This document shows positions 1 to 5,541 of a stretch of 6,711 bases of DNA, piece by piece. The DNA comes from Rhodospirillales bacterium (GTDB taxonomy: Bacteria > Pseudomonadota > Alphaproteobacteria > MPNO01 > UBA2964). The notes beneath the pieces were generated by a model. It searched no databases and was not told the DNA's origin. It worked only from the letters and a program-made list of their open reading frames with translations. Every line of letters begins with the position of its first letter. Position 1 is the stretch's first letter. The translations under genes and the position numbers were made by a program. The stretch spans positions 1-6,711 of the forward strand of contig PBWY01000114.1 in the NCBI GenBank assembly GCA_002727395.1, read 5' to 3'.

Positions 1-1037
1 GGCATATCTTCAATATAGTTGACAAGGCCAATTGCCATCCCATTTAATCCACAGTCCGCTAGAAATTTAAAGCATTCCACAACTTCATCATAGCTACCCA
101 CCACCGGGTATGTCCCGGTTCCGCTGATTATCGCTTCCTTCATCTTTGCGAGCTTTGGCCCAGAAGACGAGCCCCCCTTTGTTCTAATTTTAACCGTATG
201 TTCGGCCGCATCCCAATCCCCATTATCATAAACAAGGTAGTGATAATAATCTTTAGCCTCTTTTGAGGTGGCTTTTGTAATTACGTGTCCACTTGCATAA
301 ATACCAGCATTAGTATCCGGTGCTAGTTTCTTTAAATCATCTACTTTACCTGCCAGCTCTTCAAGTTCACGAATTGAAGTAAAAAGGCAATCGCAATGAC
401 GCGCAGCGAACGCACGACCTACTGGCGAATTTCCAGCGCTAATTAGAAGAGGCCGTTCATCGCCGTACGGCTTGGGCTTACATTTTACGCCCTTAAGATT
501 AAAATACTTGCCCTTGTGATCAAAAGATTCGGTTTCAGCCCAGATCCGTTTAACTATCCCAATCCATTCCTCGGCATATTCGTACCTTGCATCATGATCC
601 CGAATGCCAATGCCATGCATTTCATGCTCGTCAACATTCCAGCCCGAAACTATATTTAGACCAAAACGCCCTTGACCAATGTGATCAGCTGTCACCATTT
701 GTTTTGCACAAAATACTGGTCCGATCATTGACACATGCACTGTACCAAAGATTGCAATTTTTTCTGTTTGAGCTAATAACCCGGAAGCCCATGTCAATGT
801 CTCGAAAGTTGCACTCGCTGTATCCGTAATACCTCCATAACCATGCCACCTGCCTATTGGCAGAATAAACTCTAGACCAGCTTCATCTGCTAATTTTGCT
901 GCTTGTAAGTTATTTTTCCAAGAGGCATCCCAATACTCAGGAGCTAATGTCATGGTCAAGCCCCCTGAACAATTCATCCCAAACAAACCAATTTTAAACT
1001 TATTATCATTAAACATTGAGGTAGCTTTACGAGTCAT
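1..1037 (-). CDS. RutA/SfnG-like luciferase-family flavin-dependent monooxygenase, C-terminus cut by window edge
   Basis: My reading of the minus strand gives 345 uninterrupted codons from an ATG at 1037 to the window edge, so the stop lies outside. The protein looks like a flavin-dependent monooxygenase of the bacterial luciferase superfamily, in the RutA/SfnG/DszA/NtaA branch. These cytosolic enzymes use reduced FMN supplied by a separate reductase to oxidise small N-, S- or C-containing compounds. Visible landmarks are the N-terminal strand KIGLFGMN (15-22), the PIGRWHGYGG loop (60-69), the GQGRFGLNIVSGWN phosphate/flavin region (121-134), which is the strongest family signature, and a late VGSYDEVVE helix start, as in RutA-type proteins. 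Relatives are about 360-390 residues, so roughly 20-40 are missing. The start is fixed by an in-frame TGA immediately before the ATG; the upstream ribosome site is weak (TTGGAA). A hairpin separates it from the dioxygenase gene upstream, so it may have its own promoter. Substrate unknown. Confidence 0.9.
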   Translation of the reverse strand, partial: MTRKATSMFNDNKFKIGLFGMNCSGGLTMTLAPEYWDASWKNNLQAAKLADEAGLEFILPIGRWHGYGGITDTASATFETLTWASGLLAQTEKIAIFGTVHVSMIGPVFCAKQMVTADHIGQGRFGLNIVSGWNVDEHEMHGIGIRDHDARYEYAEEWIGIVKRIWAETESFDHKGKYFNLKGVKCKPKPYGDERPLLISAGNSPVGRAFAARHCDCLFTSIRELEELAGKVDDLKKLAPDTNAGIYASGHVITKATSKEAKDYYHYLVYDNGDWDAAEHTVKIRTKGGSSSGPKLAKMKEAIISGTGTYPVVGSYDEVVECFKFLADCGLNGMAIGLVNYIEDM

Positions 1038-1084
1038 TCAGTATTCCAATCAAAAAGTTTAAATGCACTCGAGGCGAAATAAAC

Positions 1085-1112
1085 CTTCCCATTCTTGAAA
1101 AGAATTGGGAAG
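1085..1112 (-). terminator. bulged hairpin with T-rich tail, possible terminator after the dioxygenase gene
   Basis: CTTCCCA (1085-1091) pairs with TGGGAAG (1106-1112), and TTCTT (1092-1096) pairs with AAGAA (1100-1104). This gives 7 + 5 base pairs, a single unpaired base at 1105 and a 3-base loop. Read on the minus strand the stem is followed by GTTTATTTC, a short interrupted T-run; on the plus strand there is no T-run. This fits an intrinsic terminator about 80 bases past the dioxygenase stop codon and before the next minus-strand gene. The broken T-tract and the bulge keep confidence moderate; it could also be an mRNA-stabilising or partial-readthrough element. The rest of the 1038-1193 gap shows no gene and no clear promoter. 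Confidence 0.5.
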
Positions 1113-1193
1113 ATTCAATAACTGGATAGACCAAAATTCCATAATAAATTTTGAGTTTTTCCGACATTTGAAACAAAATTATTGATTTGTTCC

Positions 1194-2042
1194 TCAACCA
1201 GGTACGCTACCCGCCATGAGTGTGCGATGCAAATGGCGAATTCCCGGAGCCTTTATGTCACCCATACCTTTATGGAGGGTGCAACGATTATCCCATATTA
1301 GAACATCCCCTAATTTCCACTTGTGAGTATAAATGATTTCCGGGTTTTGCTGAACAGAGAAAAGTTCCTGCAAAAGCTCTTCGGATTCCTTTGCGGGCAT
1401 CCCTTTTACAAAAAGGGTATGACGAGGCGAAACATAAAGAGCTAGCCGCCCGGTTTCTGGATGGGACCGCACAATGGGATGCATAACGTCTGGATGACCA
1501 ATGTCATAAACAGACTTGCCATCTCCGTGCTGTTTGGGAATTTTTACCCTTGGGTTCTTTAATCGGTTCCAGGAGTTTACTCCTTTTAAGTTTCTAATTT
1601 TATTTTGAGTAGAAGCTGGCAAGGCTTCAAAGGCAGCATAGGTATTGATAAATGCTGTTTCTCCTCCTTCTTCCGGAACTTCGAGTGCATGTAACATCGT
1701 ACACTTACTTGGAATAGGCATGTATTGGGTATCAGTATGCCACTCGTCACCCGCATTGGTCGCACCGACCCACTCCCCATTAAATTTTTTATTAGAAAGA
1801 ATTAATAATTCCGGATGATCCTTATGCTTGTTTTTACTAGATATATGAATATCCAAATCACCAAATTCTTCACTGAATTTTTTCTGCTCTACAGGGCTAA
1901 GTTTTTGATTGCGGATAACAATTACCTGATAGGCTAGAAAGGCTTCCATTATTGAATCCAAATCACCTCTATCCGTTAAATCTGGGATATTAACATCAAT
2001 GATTTCAGCGCCAAACGTATTGGTAAGTTTCTTAATCTGCAT
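1194..2042 (-). CDS. TauD/TfdA-family Fe(II)/2-oxoglutarate-dependent dioxygenase
   Basis: A 282-residue cytosolic enzyme of normal family length. Members couple oxidative decarboxylation of 2-oxoglutarate to hydroxylation of a substrate, often leading to C-S or C-O bond cleavage. The iron-binding facial triad is visible: H102 and D104 in WHTD, and distal H257 in TLHKG. T129 in GGETAF and R269 in the RHLHR motif match the 2-oxoglutarate contacts T126 and R266 of E. coli TauD, and R273 matches R270, which holds the taurine sulfonate. H66 lines up with taurine-binding H70, but TauD N95 and Y73 are not kept (G98 and about S69 here), so taurine itself is an unlikely substrate. These equivalences come from my remembered TauD sequence. 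The ATG is directly preceded by an in-frame TGA, which rules out an N-terminal extension; the ribosome site is poor. It is divergent from the thiolase and upstream of the partial flavin monooxygenase on the same strand. Substrate unassigned. Confidence 0.92.
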   Translation of the reverse strand: MQIKKLTNTFGAEIIDVNIPDLTDRGDLDSIMEAFLAYQVIVIRNQKLSPVEQKKFSEEFGDLDIHISSKNKHKDHPELLILSNKKFNGEWVGATNAGDEWHTDTQYMPIPSKCTMLHALEVPEEGGETAFINTYAAFEALPASTQNKIRNLKGVNSWNRLKNPRVKIPKQHGDGKSVYDIGHPDVMHPIVRSHPETGRLALYVSPRHTLFVKGMPAKESEELLQELFSVQQNPEIIYTHKWKLGDVLIWDNRCTLHKGMGDIKAPGIRHLHRTLMAGSVPG

Positions 2043-2083
2043 TCAGTAGTCTCTATCTCTTTGTCAAAATCAGTAAAAGTTTT

Positions 2084-2100
2084 TTTTAACTAACTTAAAA
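2084..2100. repeat. AT-rich inverted repeat, TTTTAA-5-TTAAAA
   Basis: A perfect 6-bp inverted repeat with a 5-base spacer, located 42-58 bases upstream of the dioxygenase start. It overlaps one copy of an 8-mer, AACTTAAA, that recurs near the second inverted repeat about 95 bp away. This could be an operator half of the divergent region, but such short AT-only palindromes are expected by chance in sequence of this composition. Confidence 0.25.
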
Positions 2101-2181
2101 CTGACCAATATTACCCAAAAAAATGATGTAACTTTAAAAAAAGAATTAATCTGGGGACCGATGAAAAAATTTTACTCTCTT

Positions 2182-2195
2182 CTTTAAACTTAAAG
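2182..2195. repeat. inverted repeat, CTTTAA-2-TTAAAG
   Basis: A perfect 6-bp inverted repeat with a 2-base spacer, 75-88 bases upstream of the thiolase ATG. Its core (TTTAA facing TTAAA) resembles the repeat at 2084-2100, and both contain AACTTAAA. A shared transcription-factor site is possible but unproven; the differing spacers (2 and 5 bases) argue against one simple dimeric operator. Confidence 0.25.
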
Positions 2196-2269
2196 GGTAC
2201 CGAAATCGAAAAATTAGGTCTATATGTAAATACAGTAGATAAATAGAAGGATAGGGGGAAGGTTTTTAA

Positions 2270-3466
2270 ATGAGACGTGCCGCAATTGTTAGTCCTGTTC
2301 GAACACCCGTAGGAACCTTTGGGGGTACACTTAAATCAGTTTCAGTCGAGGAGATGTCTGCTGTCGTCATTAAAGCAATACTCGATAGAACCAATATCAA
2401 CCCTGAAAAAATTGAGGAAGTAATCTTCGCTCAATCTTATGCTAGTGGCGAAACACCCTGCATCGGTCGATGGGCCGCTCTTCAGGCTGGCTTGCCAATA
2501 GAAACTGCAGGTATGCAAATCGACCGACGTTGTGGTGGAGGCCTGCAATCTGTAATAACAGCTTCGATGATGATACAGACTGGTGCAGCGGACGTTGTCA
2601 TTGCAGGCGGTGTAGAAAGTATGAGCAATGTTGAATTCTATACGACCGACATGAGATGGGGAAAGCGGGCTGGCTCGGTCAAATTGCATGACCGTCTAGA
2701 TCGCGGGCGAGAAAGATCGCAACCGGTGGAACGTTTCGGCGAAATTTCTGGGATGATAGAAACAGCTGAGAATTTAGCTACCGAATATCAAATTTCCCGA
2801 CAGGAGGCAGACGAATACGCAATGCGTAGTCAAAAAAGAGCGGCCGCTGCATGGAAGAATGGGATTTTTGAGGATGAAGTCGTCCCAATTACTGTCTCAC
2901 AACGACGTGCTGAAGATATCATATTTGATAAAGATGAAGGAGTACGGCCCGACGTTGACATGGAAAAACTAGCAAAATTACGTCCGATCATGAAAAATGG
3001 TACAGTAACCGCTGGTAATGCGAGTCAGCAAAATGATGCTGCGGCTGCCTGCCTTATTATAGCAGAAGATCTATTAGAGAGCTTTAATCTTGAACCAATA
3101 GGATATTTAGCTGGCTGGAGTGCAGTTGGTTGCCACCCTAGCATGATGGGGATCGGTCCTGTCGGAGCCGTTAAGAAACTTTTTTCTAAATCCGATTTAT
3201 CAATAGATAATATGGATCTCGTGGAGCTTAATGAAGCATTCGCCTGTCAGGTTCTGGCATGTTTGAAAGGCTTAGAGTGGAACGACCCTAACCGATTAAA
3301 TATCAATGGCTCAGGGATATCCCTCGGACACCCCATCGGCGCAACGGGCATACGCATAATGACCTCATTACTCCACGAACTTAAACGCAGAAACGGAAAA
3401 TATGGGCTCGAAACGATGTGCGTTGGTGGTGGCCAGGGTATCGCTGCATTGTTTGAGGCCGCATAG
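2270..3466 (+). CDS. thiolase, acetyl-CoA C-acetyl/acyltransferase family
   Basis: A full-length 398-residue thiolase, the usual size for the family. Thiolases cleave 3-oxoacyl-CoA with CoA to release acetyl-CoA, or run in reverse to condense two acyl-CoAs; the catabolic setting favours cleavage. All catalytic groups are visible: nucleophile C88 in DRRCGGGLQS, N321 in the NEAF motif, H354 in SLGHPIGATG, and the second cysteine C384 in MCVGGGQG. The CoA-contact loop reads GNASQQND (249-256), where most thiolases have NASG followed by ND. From memory, a branch of proteobacterial acetyl-CoA acetyltransferases shares this QQND form, so it looks like a subfamily mark rather than damage. No signal peptide or membrane segment. 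The start is supported by the strong purine-rich ribosome site 7 bases upstream. The gene stands alone on its strand, divergent from the dioxygenase, and its stop is 10 bp from the stop of the opposing bicupin gene. Acyl-chain specificity cannot be told from sequence. Confidence 0.95.
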   Translation: MRRAAIVSPVRTPVGTFGGTLKSVSVEEMSAVVIKAILDRTNINPEKIEEVIFAQSYASGETPCIGRWAALQAGLPIETAGMQIDRRCGGGLQSVITASMMIQTGAADVVIAGGVESMSNVEFYTTDMRWGKRAGSVKLHDRLDRGRERSQPVERFGEISGMIETAENLATEYQISRQEADEYAMRSQKRAAAAWKNGIFEDEVVPITVSQRRAEDIIFDKDEGVRPDVDMEKLAKLRPIMKNGTVTAGNASQQNDAAAACLIIAEDLLESFNLEPIGYLAGWSAVGCHPSMMGIGPVGAVKKLFSKSDLSIDNMDLVELNEAFACQVLACLKGLEWNDPNRLNINGSGISLGHPIGATGIRIMTSLLHELKRRNGKYGLETMCVGGGQGIAALFEAA

Positions 3467-3476
3467 CGGATACATT

Positions 3477-4598
3477 TTATCGAAATTGTGATTCATCAAT
3501 AAAACTTCCCATTCCAGATTTAGCGCCAGCCTTTTCCATAGCTTCTAGAAACATTTCATGAATACGAGGATCCTGATCCTCATATTCTATTTGAGCTCCG
3601 CCCTTATTGACATCGACATCCATACCTAAAAAGATCCGCTTCTTTTCTTCCATTAATGGATATCGTAACCCACCACATGCGATAGCAAGATATCGCGTTG
3701 GTGTTGCGGAGGCATTGAAATGTTGATGAAACATCATATCAGGTGGTGCAAATACCGTACCATGGCTCCAGTCAACCCTAGTTATCTCTTCATCACCTTC
3801 ATACCAAAGAAGTGAGTAGCCGTGTCCGGTGACACACATTACATGGAAATCTGCGCCGTGCCGGTGCCCTTTTTTATAGGTACCTACTGGCATCTCTGAC
3901 ATATGTGCATGCATTGCGCCATCTGCTAATACAAACATCATATTTGAGCCACCAGCTCCACGAGCTTCCCATTTTTGCAATTCAAAGGTTTGAAGATCAG
4001 GAATAAAATTGGTTTCCCACATGTGACGCCCGGGCCGTTTGGGTATAAAAGTCCCTTCGCCTGCATAGTAATCCGCAGTTCCTTCTCGCGCAGGAAAACG
4101 GAAAGAATTTTCAAATACAAACTTATCATCGTGAAAGACATTCATGATCATTGGCATATTGTTTGTAGATGAAAGACGAGCTGTTTCCTGACCTGACCCA
4201 TTAAAATGTTGATACTTAGCATTTAGCGGGAGAGCAAATAAGCTACCTTTGCCCCATTCAAAACTGTGTTTAGTGCCATCCGCAGTTTCAACTTGCGTAC
4301 TACCCTGACCCGAAAGACAATAAACCACTTCTTCAAACATGTGCTGTTGTTGCGTGGTTGATTCGCCCGGCGCAAGTTCTAAAACCATAACTGATAGCCA
4401 GTCACCACGACCCTTTAAATGTGCTAGCCCTCCTTTACATCCAAAACGATTCCAGGGTTTTACTTCAACATCCGGCAAATGAATGCCAAAATCCTCAGTG
4501 ATTGGTATTCCCTCTCGTTCAGCCCAATCTAGGAATGGGTCAGATAAAAAGGGCTTATCTCCTTCGGTCGACCTAAGCTCTTGCTCGAGAGTATCCAT
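3477..4598 (-). CDS. two-domain cupin (bicupin) protein, possible metal-dependent dioxygenase or isomerase
   Basis: A 373-residue soluble protein with two tandem cupin barrels, resembling a family often labelled 'ethanolamine ammonia-lyase-activating' without good evidence, and more distantly gentisate-dioxygenase-type bicupins. In the N-terminal cupin the usual HxH reads Q84-Q85-H86, followed by E90 and G97; motif 2 has Y129 where histidine is expected, with H131 two residues on. In the C-terminal cupin HxH is intact (H245, H247), the glutamate position is F251 followed by H252, and motif 2 keeps H291 before QHFN (292-295). The shared QHFN in both halves supports a duplication. So a metal, if present, more likely sits in the C-terminal barrel. 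The start is strongly supported: AAAGGAG (4605-4611, minus strand) lies 6 bases before the ATG. It is divergent from the hydrolase/monooxygenase pair and convergent with the thiolase. Fold assignment is firm; enzymatic role is not. Confidence 0.9.
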   Translation of the reverse strand: MDTLEQELRSTEGDKPFLSDPFLDWAEREGIPITEDFGIHLPDVEVKPWNRFGCKGGLAHLKGRGDWLSVMVLELAPGESTTQQQHMFEEVVYCLSGQGSTQVETADGTKHSFEWGKGSLFALPLNAKYQHFNGSGQETARLSSTNNMPMIMNVFHDDKFVFENSFRFPAREGTADYYAGEGTFIPKRPGRHMWETNFIPDLQTFELQKWEARGAGGSNMMFVLADGAMHAHMSEMPVGTYKKGHRHGADFHVMCVTGHGYSLLWYEGDEEITRVDWSHGTVFAPPDMMFHQHFNASATPTRYLAIACGGLRYPLMEEKKRIFLGMDVDVNKGGAQIEYEDQDPRIHEMFLEAMEKAGAKSGMGSFIDESQFR

Positions 4599-4651
4599 TA
4601 AATGCTCCTTTATGCCTTTTACTTCCTGCGCGGTGTTGCTTGCTGTCCACT

Positions 4652-4679
4652 ATATTATCCGGTTAAATCATAATAACAA
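4652..4679 (-). promoter_or_regulatory. weak candidate promoter for the bicupin gene
   Basis: On the minus strand TTGTTA (4674-4679) is followed after 16 bases by TAATAT (4652-4657). Each hexamer matches 4 of 6 consensus sigma-70 bases. The position, about 54 bases upstream of the bicupin ATG, leaves room for a short leader with its AAAGGAG site. The AT-rich context means such a match may be chance. Confidence 0.25.
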
Positions 4680-4713
4680 ATCCGTTTTGGGCATTAATTC
4701 CCGAAAACTTGAA

Positions 4714-4720
4714 GGGGAGG
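4714..4720 (+). promoter_or_regulatory. Shine-Dalgarno site that fixes the hydrolase start
   Basis: GGGGAGG ends 6 bases before the ATG at 4727, an ideal spacing. A possible in-frame TTG start at 4709 would add six residues (MKGRKI), but those codons overlap this very site and have no ribosome site of their own. The ATG at 4727 is therefore preferred. Confidence 0.85.
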
Positions 4721-4726
4721 AAAATA

Positions 4727-5512
4727 ATGGCCGATAAAAAGGCTGACTTTATAGAAATAAATGGATGTAAAATAGAAATTTGGCGAGGCGGCAGCGGGCC
4801 TGCGTTACTATTTCTTCACGGAGCAGGTGGTATTACTAGCTGGGCACCATATCTTGATGGAATGGCCCAAAGCTATGAGGTGCTCGCACCAAGCCATCCT
4901 GGTTTCGGAAACTCAGGAAATCCAGATTGGCTGGATAGCGTTTCCGACTTAGCGTTTTTTTATTTAGATTTCATTAAGGAGTTAAAATTACAAGACATAC
5001 ATCTAGTTGGTAATTCATTGGGCGGATGGATTGCGAGTGAAATAGCGATCCGTTCTATTGAAAACATAAAAACACTCACTTTAGTTTCTGCTGCAGGATT
5101 AAACGTCGTCGGCTTACCGATGGGCGATATTTTCATGTGGAGCAATGAAGAAACGGCTAAAAAGATGTTTTATGATCAAAATTTAGCCACTCAACGCATC
5201 GCCGCAAGTCAACAGATGACCGAGGCACAAAAAGATATACAACTTAAAAACTATTTCACTACCGGAAAGCTATCATGGAACCCACGCTTTCATAATCCGG
5301 ATTTGAGGAAGTGGTTACATAGAATTACGGTACCTACTATGATAATTTGGGGTGAAAACGATAATATTTTTCCGCCCGAATATGGCGAAGCGTTTAAGGA
5401 TTCAATACCAAATTCTGAACTACATATTATCACTAAATGCGGCCATTTACCTCATCAGGAGAAAACCCAAGAATTTCTTGATGCGATGGGCATCTTAACC
5501 TCCAAGAATTAA
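4727..5512 (+). CDS. alpha/beta hydrolase-fold enzyme
   Basis: A 261-residue cytosolic serine hydrolase of typical length. The order of elements is standard: an oxyanion-hole HGAGG after the third strand (31-35), the nucleophile elbow GNSLGG with S97, an intervening cap region (about 125-190), the acid D212 in WGENDNIFP, and H240 in CGHLPHQE. The complete Ser-Asp-His triad implies an active enzyme. Family relatives include meta-cleavage-product C-C hydrolases, esterases, lactonases and dehalogenase-like proteins; a serine nucleophile excludes haloalkane dehalogenase, which uses aspartate. The luciferase-family gene follows 29 bp downstream on the same strand with no terminator between, so the two are probably co-transcribed. 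This suggests the hydrolase acts on the monooxygenase product, for example an ester or lactone from Baeyer-Villiger oxidation, which is inference. Start choice rests on the strong ribosome site at 4714-4720. Confidence 0.92.
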   Translation: MADKKADFIEINGCKIEIWRGGSGPALLFLHGAGGITSWAPYLDGMAQSYEVLAPSHPGFGNSGNPDWLDSVSDLAFFYLDFIKELKLQDIHLVGNSLGGWIASEIAIRSIENIKTLTLVSAAGLNVVGLPMGDIFMWSNEETAKKMFYDQNLATQRIAASQQMTEAQKDIQLKNYFTTGKLSWNPRFHNPDLRKWLHRITVPTMIIWGENDNIFPPEYGEAFKDSIPNSELHIITKCGHLPHQEKTQEFLDAMGILTSKN

Positions 5513-5541
5513 ACCTATTATTTAACCAAAAGAGCAGAACA

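Larger units (their letters stand above)
2043..2269. promoter_or_regulatory. divergent intergenic control region between dioxygenase and thiolase genes
   Basis: These 227 bp of very AT-rich DNA separate two genes read in opposite directions, so both promoters should lie here. I find no convincing sigma-70 pair. The best minus-strand -10-like hexamer is TAATAT (2108-2113), without a matching -35. On the plus strand, TATATG (2221-2226) and TACAGT (2231-2236) are equally weak. The thiolase end carries strong purine-rich ribosome-binding sequence, AGAAGGA (2245-2251) and GGGGGAAGG (2254-2262), 7 bases before its ATG. Two short inverted repeats are listed separately. I see no small open reading frame worth calling. 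Confidence 0.6.
4599..4726. promoter_or_regulatory. divergent intergenic region between bicupin and hydrolase genes
   Basis: These 128 bp should hold the start signals for both flanking genes. Both ends carry strong Shine-Dalgarno sequences: AAAGGAG on the minus side and GGGGAGG on the plus side. I see a weak minus-strand promoter candidate (listed separately) and no convincing plus-strand pair; CATAAT (4669-4674) is a fair -10 but lacks a -35 at the right distance. Any shared regulator would bind within this short stretch. Confidence 0.6.

Noticed and set aside
587..829. 80-residue reading frame on the plus strand
   Set aside because: It lies wholly antisense to the partial RutA-like monooxygenase, whose reading frame is continuous and carries clear family motifs; the peptide has no recognisable domain.
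2062..2067. Perfect TTGACA on the minus strand upstream of the dioxygenase gene
   Set aside because: It lies only 20 bases before the ATG; a -10 at normal spacing would fall on the start codon (GAATGC) and transcription would begin inside the gene.
2342..2689. 115-residue reading frame antisense to the thiolase
   Set aside because: Low-complexity antisense shadow without a ribosome site, inside a gene with all catalytic motifs intact.
3457..3468. CCGC-ATA-GCGG hairpin at the end of the thiolase as a terminator
   Set aside because: The stem is only 4 bp and is not followed by a real T-run, so it is too weak to call.
4709..4726. TTG start extending the hydrolase by six residues
   Set aside because: The extra codons overlap the strong Shine-Dalgarno sequence serving the ATG at 4727 and no ribosome site precedes the TTG.
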